From: Flaveria trinervia
Taxonomy: Eukaryota; Streptophyta; Magnoliopsida; Asterales; Asteraceae
Direction: 5' to 3'
DNA length: 64,000 nucleotides
Assembly: GCA_025506515.1 (NCBI GenBank)
Contig: CM046442.1
Location: forward strand, 63,931,340-63,995,339
Part shown: positions 1 through 9,650 of the stretch, piece by piece
Numbering within the stretch: the first letter of the stretch is position 1
Layout of the letters: every line of letters begins with the position of its first letter
Made by a program: the position numbers and the translations under genes
The notes under the pieces: model-generated
Told to the model about the DNA's origin: nothing
What the model saw: only the letters and a program-made list of their open reading frames with translations
The model's database searches: none

Positions 1-359
1 TTTGCTTCCAAATTAAACAAGGGCTTATGAAGGTGATAAAAATACACAATTTAGGACACACAAATTTTAGAAATAATATGAATAGACAACTATGAACCCG
101 CTTCACTTGAATTCCTAGAAGAAAATTGAGTTCTCCTATTGCTTTGATGAAGAGAGTTCGTGTTTATTGTTTGTCTCTTGGTTTTGGTTTTGTTTCCTTC
201 CATCAAGAACATGCTCGGATGTCTACCGATCCAGCGCCTTCACATAGAGGGAGGTTAAGTAAGTTTTGTTGAAGTACACATCTTGACATCCTTGATCTCT
301 AGTGACATACAATTTGTCTGGGTTTGTAACAAATGCCCAATACAGGATGGGTGTCTCAA
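1..359. other. Unassigned stretch at the window edge
   Basis: No open frame, LTR end, primer site or polypurine tract is recognisable. It lies downstream, in the minus sense, of the degenerate extra ORF at 360-2110 and may be its trailing sequence. No function is proposed. Confidence 0.4.
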
Positions 360-2110
360 AAACAAGAGGCTCTACAATGAGCGGACTTGTTGAGCAGCTT
401 CTTCTTGATGATCCTTAGGATGTTCTGACCTATCCTGAGGTGTGGAGGTTGATGCCTTGGACTTCTTCTTCTTCTTTTTATTTTTCTTCATCTTCATCTT
501 CATCTTCATCTTCTTCCTCTTCCTTTTCTTCTTCTTCTTCTTCTTTTTCTTTTTCTGTCCCTTCTGATGGCCATCCTTTTCCTCTTTTTCTACCCAACTA
601 AAAAGGCTAGCCTTGAGTAAGAGATGGTTCTTGCTTGTCCTTCTCAGTTGGGTTCTTTTCCTTCACAGATTTAGAAGGAGTGGGGCCAGGACCCTGCAGT
701 GGATCAAAAGATGAAGCTTGTTGAGATGCAACACTAGATTCTAGTTGAGTTGTCTCTTATGGTTCAACCTTGACCTCAGCTTTAGGTGCAGCTTGACTTG
801 GTGGAGAACGTAAGTCAACCACCTCATCCTTCTTGATCTTCTGCTTGATCACTCTTATGTGCTCACCATGATGGATAGAGACATTGGACCAAGTCTCCTT
901 TCGAAGAACCCATATAGCTTCAAGAAGCTCACCATATTTTGTCTGTTAGCAGACTTCTTTTGATTTTCTTAGATGGTGGCTCTTGACTTTGTAGCCTCTT
1001 CCCTCATCTTCCTCTTAGAAACCTTTTCTCTTTTAACACTTCTTGCTTAAGCTGTTTGAGGTATTCAAATTCTATATACTCATAGGATAAGAGAAGTAGG
1101 TATGCTCTTTCAGCCAATTCATTTAGTTCATCCAAGTAAAGATAGATGATTTCATCTATGTTATAGTTCCTAGACCCTAGATAGTTTAATCTAGCTGCCC
1201 TCAACTCATCCTCTTGAGTATTGGCCTTGGGTCAGGCCTGATTGAAGCTTCCAAAAATCCAAGGGTCTCACTTAACCTCTCTCCCCTTGCCTTCCTCTTC
1301 TTCTCTCTCTTCTCATCCTCAATCTCCTCAGTGGTCATCTTTCTCTTCTCTTTTCCTGTCATTGGCTTGTGTGATTCAGGGTGGAGAGAGTTTTGTCATT
1401 CATTGCTTGGTGTAGCACTTGAGCTCTAGTCAAAAGGAGTCTATGAGACACCTTCACCAGCTGGTGCCTTACTAAGGGTACTAGGTGATGAAGCAAATCC
1501 TGTCTTAAGGTTCATAGGTTTAACTACTTGGCCTTCAACCAAGGTTTCCCCTTCAAAGCTAGTCTTAGGGTCCACCTCAGTATCAAGTTGACCAACAATC
1601 TTGCCTACTAGCCTCTTTCTATATAATTTGGTTCTTTTTTTGAACTCTTCAAGCACCCTATCTTGAATTCGTCCAGCTAACCTTTCAGCTTGTCTGTTTT
1701 GACTTGGGTTGGTAAGTGACAAGTCAACTAGATAAAGGCTCTCATAGCATCTTAGATTTTGAAAGTTGAAAAGTTCTTGATTCCCCTGAGCTCTTGAAAG
1801 TACAAGGGCTCTTCTATTAGCATCATACCTCCATCCCACTATAGGACTTTCAGTAGGATAGGATGGGGTAGACATAGACCTTAGTATGCCCTCCTCATAT
1901 AAGGTTTAAATTAGGGCATCCATATCAATTTGGGCTTAAGGAGGTTGTTGAGTATGGACAACTGCAACTAAGGGGGGTGAATCCTCTAGGTCCATACTCT
2001 GGGTAGTACTCCCAGGTTTCGTGATTGTAGGCCCAGTAGCTCCCATCCTTGTGCCATCCTCAGCATCATCATTCACTTGCCAACTATTATGTATAAAAGT
2101 CAGCTTTGCT
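360..2110 (-). pseudogene. Remnant of a copia additional ORF (element F)
   Basis: Best preserved is a 144-codon open stretch (1875 to 1441, minus) with W-R-Y-D near residue 16 and a helical charged tail (ERLAGRIQDRVLEEFKKR). It aligns by eye with the J protein at 46821-47200: same order of a W-x-Y core, a basic strand, an L-x-x-Y/W-D-L turn and an A-x-x-L helix. The reading continues upstream of the methionine at 1875 to about 2100, so that ATG is not a safe start. Downstream, frames at 1204-1004 encode a leucine-rich helix, and 590-440 a Lys/Arg-rich tract. Stops interrupt the whole. I infer the C-terminal half of a Sirevirus-type additional ORF; biochemical role unknown. An unrelated plant protein is possible. 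Confidence 0.4.
461..575. repeat. CTT-rich low-complexity tract
   Basis: Nearly pure pyrimidine stretch built of CTT/CTTCAT units. Read on the minus strand inside the element F remnant it encodes Lys/Arg/Met repeats, resembling the basic tracts of the other additional ORFs here. Confidence 0.7.
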
Positions 2111-2699
2111 GAGTGAGTTCTAGTTTTAGATAATATAAGAAAATATAAACTTTATCCTTCTTATAATGACCACACATACATCATAATACATAACATTTCT
2201 CAAGTCATAATAAGCATGTTCATTATCTTTCATTCTTTCATTATCTTTCACTTCATCATAATCAAGATTGCACCCAAGAGCCCTGTTTTGATCGACAACA
2301 AATATCATCCCCTATCGGTACACATAAATGCAGTAGCTAACCCTCGACAATTGATTCACACTGCAAGGCACAAAGACTTCTCATGAATACAGATCCATCA
2401 TCATACATCAGACCCACATAAGTGAGGTCTATCATAGTGCTTGCAAGACTTTTCATCATCATACGGGCCCGGGTAACATTCATTAAGTTCCATTCTTCAT
2501 TAATAATATCTTCCACTTTAATATACAATACTTTACTTATTAAGTACACAACATTCCAGGTATAATCCACCATAAAATATAACTGACCCACCACGGGATA
2601 ACGGGGGTCTGGGGGGGGGGGCAGCTCCTGACAACGGGGTTCTAGGGGTAGCAACCCCTAGTAAGGTCCAAGGGGCAACAACCCTAGCTAGGACCAGGC
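2111..2699. other. Unassigned stretch between element F and gypsy gag
   Basis: No recognisable protein. It holds an 11-base G run at about 2611-2621 and, at 2642-2661, a 20-base inverted repeat with perfect 8-base arms (CTAGGGGT/ACCCCTAG). A frame reads through from the gag on the minus strand but loses gag similarity near 2700. Confidence 0.4.
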
Positions 2700-3406
2700 T
2701 GTATCTCCTAATATCTACGGGCAAACCCTGCATGTATCTCTTGATCTTCTTGGATGCAGGTGTCACCATGTCTGGCACAAGTCTTGCATGTTCATTGAAC
2801 TTGAAGTTGTACTCTTGATGAGTCATGTTCCCGGCCTCTAAATACAAGAACTCCTTCTCAATATTCTCGAACTCCCGGTGGGGACAATACTCCTCCAACA
2901 CCAACTCCTTCAATTCAAACCACTTCATTTTGGCTATCGATTGTTTTCCCTTAGCCTGGACAATATTGTCCCACAAGCACAACACCGAGTCAACAAAAGA
3001 ATGAGTGGAAAATTTCACTTTCTAGTCTTCCCGACACTCACTGATGTCCAGTACAGTTTCCATCTCTCTAACCCAACAGCAACAATAGCATTGCCGTTAC
3101 TATAGAAGGTCGGAAGCTTGCACCTTTGAAATACCCCATAGTTGCACCCCTTAGTAGTCTCTTTCTATGATCCTCTTCACTGTCATCATCATGAACTATC
3201 ACCTTTGGGTTTGATGGCTTCTTTTCTGATTTCCTCAATCCTCTCAGTGGACTTTTCTGAATTCTTCTCATTTTTCTTCCCTTTTTTCTCAGCTTTCTCC
3301 CCATCCTTGACATCTTTCGTCACCTCAGTCACCACTGAGGGTAAGACATTTTGGATAACATTGTAGACCTCATCAGCAATAGCCTCCTTCACAGTAGATT
3401 TAAGGG
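2700..3406 (-). pseudogene. gag: Ty3/gypsy gag, distal part (element G)
   Basis: The minus-strand product contains the classic plant gypsy gag (retrotrans_gag) signature: W-x-x-L-K-x-L-V-L-E-E-Y-C-P, then F-x-x-L-E-x-G-x-M-T, then Y-x-x-x-F-N-E-H-A-R-L-V-P, ending R-Y-M-Q-G-L-P. The N-terminal part (3392-3189) is lysine and glutamate rich. Between them, near 3100, the expected stretch around the substrate-like Pro-rich region is missing and the frame shifts. No CCHC knuckle and no pol follow; similarity stops at about 2700. This is the continuation of the gag start at 7927-7740, separated by the insertion of element T. Gag would form the capsid of the virus-like particle; this copy is dead. 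Confidence 0.85.
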
Positions 3407-4353
3407 TGTTGGGGTTGTTGGACCTTAATCAAAGTAGTTTAACCATTTAAACTTGAAAACCACAGCAGATTAAAACCTTAATATTATCATTTGTAATCTG
3501 AAAATCAAGGCTAATAACATATCATCAACAAACCCAAAGACATAGGATCATTTATATGTGTTTGAACTAGCTACCAGCAACAAATAACAACCATAATATG
3601 ACATACAAACTACCTTTTGTATGCTGCTGAAAAACATGATGAAGGATGAAGAATATGAGCTTCTTGAATGACAAAAACACCAAGGAGAGGTCTCCTCAAG
3701 CATCCATACCCACAAGCATCAAGCAAGCACCTAGTTGCTAGGATTTGAGCACAAAAATCGCACAAAGAAAGCTACTGAAAACGATTTTCAGCTTCTATTT
3801 CTTAGAGTTGCTGTAACGATTTTCAGCTTCTATTTCTTAGAGCTGCTGAAACGATTTTCAACTTCTATTTCTTCAATATTGAAGAAGGAGAAAAGCTCTT
3901 GAGGATCTTGCATGTGAGAGAGAGAGAGAGCTAGATGGAGAGTGTGTGTGTTTTGTTTCAAGAGCACTAATGAAAACAAAAGATTCAACCCCTCTTAGGG
4001 GCGGCCGAATCCCAAATGGGGTTTGGGTTTTCCCCCCAAGACTCCTTTTTTTTTGTTAAACTAGTAATTTTAGATAGTTATATAATTAATCTTTTAGTTA
4101 TATAACTTATACACACACTCCTATTATTTGATGTTATTTAACTAACTCAAAATAACATTACAAACAATACTTATGAAAAAAATATCCCTATAAATTGTTC
4201 AATCTCATAAGAAACTTATTTAGAAAACCCATTTGCTAAATTGGTGTATTTATTTAACTGCATGATCATATCATCAATTAAATATTATTTGGTTCTTGCT
4301 AAGCTTGTTATTGGGTATGACCCGACTTGGATCATAACGTACTAACCACATCA
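3407..4353 (-). repeat. 3' LTR of element T
   Basis: Near-identical to 6799-7739. On the plus strand it begins TGTTGGGGTT and ends CCACATCA, so on the minus strand it runs TGATGTGG to CCCCAACA. A TATA-like TATAAAT (minus) lies near 3550, downstream of the internal tandem repeat. Confidence 0.85.
3771..3874. repeat. Three tandem units with inverted-repeat core in T LTR
   Basis: Three units of about 35 bases, each holding ACGATTTTCAG followed by CTTCTATTTCTT. The first reads CTGAAAACGATTTTCAG, an inverted repeat with 7-base arms. The same three units recur in the other LTR at 7162-7265. Confidence 0.75.
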
Positions 4354-4487
4354 ATGTTCTATGTGAAGTGCTTATTTTCTATGAACCCCTGCAACAAATT
4401 GCAAAAAATAGTTCCACATCCGGTATCCAATACCCATGTGTTTGAAGAAATAACATTTAAACCAATGTGAATTATGAAAGTTGTACC
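4354..4487 (-). other. Short gag-to-LTR gap of element T
   Basis: Only about 130 bases lie between the end of gag and the 3' LTR, where a complete copia element would have about 3.5 kb of pol. No pol motif is present. Confidence 0.7.
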
Positions 4488-5369
4488 TTAGGTGTGCCCA
4501 GCATCCCTCTTGTTTCTTAACTCTTTGAGATAGGTTGGACAATTCCTTTTCCAATGTCCTATCTCTCCACACTCAAAGCATGGATCGTTCTCCGTTACCT
4601 TAGGCTTCTTAAGCTTAGGTTTTGGAGGTTCCACTTTAGCCTTTCCTTTGATGTACCCCCTTTCCTTTGACAACATTTGCCTTGGGATCAGGTAATGGCC
4701 TTTTCTTATTGCCTTCCTCATTGATCAAGAGAATAGGTAGAACCTTTCTACCCATCCCTGCCTCAACTGTTTTGAGCATTGTGTGAAGTTCACCAATGCT
4801 CTTGTCCCATCCGTTCATATTGTAATTCATTATGAACGTCTCAAACCTTTTAGTCAGGCCATTAAGGATCAAATCCGTGGCTAGCTCTTTTGAGATGGGA
4901 CAATTAAGCCTCTCGAGGCGATCAACGTGGCTTTTCATCTTAAGTACATAAGATGATACCAATTGGGTTTCTTCCATGCGACACGCATGACGCACTCGAA
5001 CTGTTTCGAAGCTCTCTACCCTAGCTTGTTGAAGGAACATTTCCTTCAACTGGGTAATTATTTCATATGCCCCAAGATGCTCCAAGTCCTTTTGGAGTTC
5101 GAGAATCAAAGTTCCCAACATGAGGCAGGAAACCTGCTGGAATCCTTAGTGTATTGAAGCCAATCGTCATAGGCCTCAACATCCTCAGGGTCCGGTGGGT
5201 TAGGAATAGGATCGTCAAGGACATAGGCCTTTTTCTCTTGCTTCAGAACAATTCTCAAATTTCGATACCAGTCCATAAAGTTATTATGGTTAAGACGATC
5301 CCTTTCTAAGATGGTTCTCAGTGATAGGGTAGGGGCGGTCGGGGTGGTAGCATTATTGTTTGCGGCCAT
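4488..5369 (-). pseudogene. gag: Ty1/copia gag polyprotein (element T)
   Basis: Start MAANNNATTP at 5369, with typical copia gag features: R-L-N-H-N-N-F-x-D-W-Y-R-N-L-R-I-V-L-K-Q-E near residues 25-45, then a UBN2-like helical region (Q-L-K-E-M-F, Y-V-L-K-M, E-L-A-T-D-L-I-L-N-G-L), a lysine-rich linker and a single CCHC zinc knuckle (CFECGEIGHWKRNC, about 4570). Frames break near 5115 and near 4680, so about 290 residues of gag are split in three pieces. Gag packages element RNA. Since this element has no enzymes, gag and packaging signals are all it would have contributed. The lineage within copia is not resolved. Confidence 0.85.
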
Positions 5370-6783
5370 TTCTACAAAATTACAAAGTTCATTTTAGTAT
5401 TTCAGAAAAATTGCATTTTAATTATTAATACCCTTTACACGTCTCATAGACAATTAATAATAAAATCTAGAATCCAACGTTACATTTAAATGATGGTTAG
5501 GTGACCTTTATCCCATTATTTAATTAACAAGGTAGTCAACATTTGACAATTGCAACCTATTGCAACTTCTAGCTTTATGGGATCGGTTAAACATCTTATG
5601 TTTAGTAGGCATGTAAAATCCCATCAACACCATTGTACGCTATGCTTCGGTGACCCTATACACATGGCTTCCAATTCGAGTCGTCCTACTTACACATACG
5701 TGTGAGTTTATACATACAAGTGGTTAGGTGACCTTTATCCCACAAGTATGTCAAGCCCACCTCAAACACACAAGTTCCCTAAAAGTGGTTAGGTGACCTT
5801 TATCCCAAAAGTAGTTCTCAAGTGATTCGAGTGTCGTGTAAAAGGATGGTGTTAAACTTGTTTCCAAAGGGATTTAAGTTTCCATTAATTCTAGTTATGA
5901 AAACTCTATGTACCTTGTATTCGCATGCTTTCAAATACATGGTACCCTATGGTTCACTTTTAATAAAACCTCTTTTATTTTGAAATCGTTAATCCTTTTA
6001 ATAACCTTTTATTAGTCACTTAATGATTATGAACCAACAAATTCAGCTTGTTATGATAATTTATTTAGATTGTTAAGCATATCCATATATCAAACAATCA
6101 ACATAAAATGAATAATCAAACAAGCATATATCAAACACCACATGTGCATAACCATAACCACTATGTTGACAACACTTGTTTGCCATCACAAGTGTTGTCA
6201 TTTGGTCTTTCCTAAGGGTTGAACACAACACAAAGATGAGATCTCCAAAGACCCCCACTTGAACATGCATCCAAATGCTTCAAGTCCTTCTCTTTGTGCA
6301 TCTTCTTTTACAAAATTTTATATCCTAATACAAATTTTCTAATAAAAGAAAACACACTTAATCTATCTATTACATTGCCATTGAATGAATAAATAAATTA
6401 CATCCAAATACAAACACAAAAGAATAATATTACAACCCATTATGAATGAAATCAACCAAAACAAACATCCATTCAAAACCAAATCAACACAAGGTCAAGG
6501 CTAGGTTATGCACCAATATGAATCATCATACAAGAACCAAATATTTCCCCATATGACCCTAAATTTTCAGCCAAAATAAACCAAGAGTTTAGGGTCTTTT
6601 GTGCAAACAAAACACAATCAACCATTTGATATCTTTCTTTCAAGGTTTAATCACAAGCATGTCAGATATAACCTTGAAAGGTTGGGGATTTATAACATCA
6701 TCACAAAAAAGCCCCTATAAGGTTGTTAAAGCCCCATAAAACCAATTTTACAAGGACAAATAAAACTAGTCATCCACATATCC
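5370..6783 (-). other. Long untranslated leader of element T
   Basis: About 1.4 kb between primer site and gag start, AT rich, with no credible protein on either strand. It contains three copies of a 21-base motif (5495-5807). Long leaders with packaging signals are usual in non-autonomous LTR elements; that role here is inference. Confidence 0.6.
5495..5807. repeat. Three interspersed copies of a 21-base motif
   Basis: GGTTAGGTGACCTTTATCCC plus one more A occurs identically at 5495-5515, 5722-5742 and 5787-5807, in otherwise unique sequence of the T leader. Confidence 0.85.
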
Positions 6784-6798
6784 GGCTCTAGATGCCAA
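6784..6798 (-). promoter_or_regulatory. Primer binding site of element T
   Basis: Directly inside the 5' LTR, the minus strand reads TTGGCATCTAGAGCC, close to the tRNA-iMet complement TGGTATCAGAGC used by most plant copia elements, but with substitutions and an insertion. Confidence 0.6.
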
Positions 6799-7739
6799 TG
6801 TTGGGGTTTGTTGGACCTTAATCAAAGTAGTTTAACCATTTAAACTTGAAAAACACAGCAGATTAAAACCTTAATATTATCATTTGTAATCTGAAAATCA
6901 AGGCTAATAACATATCATCAACAACCCAAAGACATAGGATCATTTATATGTGTTTGAACTAGCTACAAACAACAAATAACAACCATAATACGACATACAA
7001 ACTACCTTTTGTATGCTGCTGAAAAACATGATGAAGGAGGAAGAATATGAGCTTCTTGAATGACAAAAACACCAAGGAGAGGTCTCCTCAAGCATCCATA
7101 CCCACAAGCATCAAGCAAGCACCTAGTTGCTAGGATTTGAGCACAAAAATCGCACAAAGAAAGCTGCTGAAACGATTTTCAGCTTCTATTTCTTAGAGTT
7201 GCTGTAACGATTTTCAGCTTCTATTTCTTAGAGCTGCTGAAACGATTTTCAACTTCTATTTCTTCAATATTGAAGAAGGAGAAAAGCTCTTGAGGATCTT
7301 GCATGAGAGAGAGAGAGCTAGATGGAGAGTGTGTGTGTTTTGTTTCAAGAGCACTAATGAAAACAAAAGATTCAACCCCTCTTAGGGGCGGCCGAATCCC
7401 AAATGGGGTTTGGGTTTTCCCCCCAAAACTCCTTTTTTTTGTTAAACTAGTAATTTTAGATAGTTATATAATTAATCTTTTAATTATATAACTTATACAC
7501 ACACTCCTATTATTTGATGTTATTTAACTAACTCAAAATAACATTACAAACAATACTTATGAAAAAAATATCCCTATAAATTGTTCAATCTCATAAGCAA
7601 CTTATTTAGAAAACCCATTTGCTAAATTGGTGTATTTATTTAACAGCATGATCATATCATCAATTAAATATTATTTGGTTCTTGCTAAGCTTGTTATTGG
7701 GTATGACCCGACTTGGATCATAACGTACTAACCACATCA
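6799..7739 (-). repeat. 5' LTR of element T
   Basis: Partner of 3407-4353 with about 99% identity by hand comparison. It is bounded on the inner side by the primer-site-like stretch, which fixes the orientation as minus. It contains the same three tandem units (7162-7265). Confidence 0.85.
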
Positions 7740-7927
7740 ATGTTCATGTGTCTTGGGCATAAAGAATCCAACAAAGGGTGGCTGATCCCTCCTCCTCTGG
7801 GTCACTATGGAGGTCTGACTCTTCGTGAACAATCTCGGGAGCCTTAGCTTTGCTCCGGGTGACACATGGCCCAATAGTACACCCAACATGAGCCTCAGGT
7901 TGCCTTCCCAGATTTTCTACTAGCCAT
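7740..7927 (-). pseudogene. gag: Ty3/gypsy gag, N-terminal part (element G)
   Basis: The minus strand starts MASRKSGKAT at 7927. After a one-base shift it reads HVGCTIGPCVTRSKAKAPEI, then a glutamate/aspartate-rich stretch ending near CWIL. This is the usual start of a plant gypsy gag. The reading stops at the border of element T and resumes in the same phase at 3406 (LKSTVKEAIADEVYN). It is therefore the 5' end of the gag annotated at 2700-3406. The shift near 7900 and a stop near the T border show it was already decayed or decayed later. Confidence 0.75.
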
Positions 7928-8273
7928 AACTAATTCCTATAAGATTCAAACACCAAAATGGTTATTCAAGATAATTGCTCAGAGCATTATAAATACGGTA
8001 AGTCCTTAACTATAGTGGCCAAGTGTGATTAACTACTTACCTTACCCTCCTGTCCTTAACAATCACTATCCTAACACATATCAGTATTGAAATCCATAAG
8101 CACATAAAGCAAATAGCACGCGCACAAAGTCCCGAGTTTTACTTGAAAACTTTGACCTGATGGAACGTAGCTACTTGGGTAGGCATCCTTCTTTTGGTTC
8201 CATTTTCAATTTAAGTTTAGTTTTTTGAACACAACTTACCCAACTCTCTTAAATTTTGACTCAGATACCAACT
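7928..8273 (-). promoter_or_regulatory. Leader and primer binding site of gypsy element G
   Basis: The minus strand at 8270-8258 reads TGGTATCTGAGTC, a slightly degenerate tRNA-Met primer site, three bases inside the LTR end. About 330 bases of leader separate it from the gag start at 7927. Confidence 0.65.
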
Positions 8274-8876
8274 TGTAAGGCCCCATTCATAGGAAGCCAC
8301 ATACTTGGTTAATCATAGCATAAAATCACTTTATAATCAATACATTGCAGCAGAATTAATAAATATTCATTTGAAACTTGTAGATCATATTGTATGCATT
8401 CATTTGTCTCTTAGATGGAATAAAAACATTGTACTTTGATTTATGTTAAAGTAAACGATTTCATAAAAACAGATGCCATTCCTCGCCCGCCAAGTATGCA
8501 AGACCGTTTGAGGAATGGTAAATCACTTTTTATCATAATGAGAAGAGTGTTTAGAACACTTAACAGATCAAATAGGGAACCAGGACTTTGGTTATGATAT
8601 TATGAACACAAGTAAATAAGAGACATAAACTTTAGAGCAACAAATATATTTAGTTTTCAAGATTGTAGTATATTGCTTCTCAAGTTCTATTACAAGTGAT
8701 ACAAAGCATGAGTGTAAGTTACAAGGACTTGAGACACTTTATAATACATCCTATAGCTAGCATACTTAGAAGGCCAGCTAGATACATTTGATCTAGACAA
8801 CAAAATCAATGTAGAGTAAAAAGGCAGATCTGCCTTTTGACTAGTGACTATGACATGCCATAGCTCACATCCTAAT
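8274..8876 (-). repeat. Partial 5' LTR of gypsy element G
   Basis: Begins on the plus strand with TGTAAGGCCCC next to the primer site. The outer end is not seen: element E starts at 8877, either inside this LTR or at its end. The partner LTR is not in the window. No protein is encoded. Confidence 0.55.
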
Positions 8877-9625
8877 TGTTAGGACCGTGTACGGATGGAG
8901 TACTAATTGATTTACATGTAAACCAACTCAAATAGTGTGGAATCCTATTTGATTGGCGATCCAATCAGTGAGAACGCATGTAAAATTGATCTTAGAATGA
9001 ATCTAAATGTTAAGAACGATTGCAATATGAATCTGTGTGATCTATGAACTTGGAACAGGGTCTTTAAGGTCTCTGGACGGCTAGGGTACGAATAGGAGTC
9101 GAAATATTGAAAGTGTTCGGTTTTTCCACATATTAAGTGGTATTTATAGGTTAGGGTTAGTCAATCGTACGACTGGACCATTAGCATGGTTCAGTCATGC
9201 GACTAAAGCATGCGACTGAGTCAATCACACGATTGAAGGTTTAGTCGTGCGACTGATTCATCCGTATGTCTCAGTCGTGTGACTGATCTAGTCTCCTGGT
9301 TTAGTCGTGTGACTGGTCCATTAGCATGAAGTATTCATGCGTATGAACCATTAGCATGGTCCATTCGCATGAAACTTCATACGACTAAGTTTGAATATGT
9401 TTCTCAATCATTACTTGACTAAGATCTATTCAAACAACCACAAACCTATATAGTTGGTTCAATATGCGTTAATAAATTATAAACATTGAAACATACACTG
9501 AAACATTTAACATTAAGATCATCAATCACATATTCTGTTTCATTCAACTCATACATTTCGTTTACATTTAGGACATGACATACATATTACATTAAGATCG
9601 TAAACTAGGTAGATCTGTATCAACA
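8877..9625 (-). repeat. 3' LTR of element E
   Basis: Plus-strand ends TGTTAGGACC and GTATCAACA. Reverse-complement similarity to the K LTR runs along most of its length. The polypurine tract abuts 9625, so this is the 3' LTR of a minus-strand element. Confidence 0.8.
9141..9400 (-). promoter_or_regulatory. TATA box and inverted-repeat array in E LTR
   Basis: TATTTATA at 9141-9148 is TATAAATA on the minus strand. Immediately upstream in that sense lies an array of CAGTCGTGCGACTG-like units (arms CAGTC/GACTG, variants CAATC/GATTG), about ten copies and half-copies interleaved with CCATTAGCATGG-type units. The layout suggests a core promoter with a repeated upstream element. Confidence 0.65.
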
Positions 9626-9640
9626 AACTCCCCCTTGGTC
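9626..9640 (-). promoter_or_regulatory. Polypurine tract of element E
   Basis: The minus strand reads GGACCAAGGGGGAGTT directly against the LTR start TGTTGATAC: the plus-strand primer of reverse transcription. Confidence 0.75.
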
Positions 9641-9650
9641 CTAGTTTTCT

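Larger units (their letters stand above)
3407..7739 (-). mobile_element. Element T: gag-only copia LTR retrotransposon
   Basis: Two long direct repeats (3407-4353 and 6799-7739) flank a gag ORF read on the minus strand, a long leader, and a primer-site-like stretch beside the right repeat. There is no protease, integrase, reverse transcriptase or RNase H: only about 130 bases separate the gag end from the 3' LTR. This matches the known class of terminal-repeat gag-only (TR-GAG) elements, which need enzymes in trans. It sits inside the gag of gypsy element G, whose reading resumes on both sides. An imperfect AACAT/AACAC at the two borders may be the target duplication but overlaps the LTR ends. 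By hand the LTRs differ by roughly 10 substitutions and a few indels, so insertion is fairly recent. Confidence 0.85.

Noticed and set aside
2605..2665. G-run and GGGGT/ACCCC inverted repeat as a terminator or quadruplex element
   Set aside because: A single occurrence in a decayed plant repeat; no transcription context supports a function.
6073..6270. 65-codon minus frame in the T leader
   Set aside because: No similarity or motif, and it lies in a leader full of stops.
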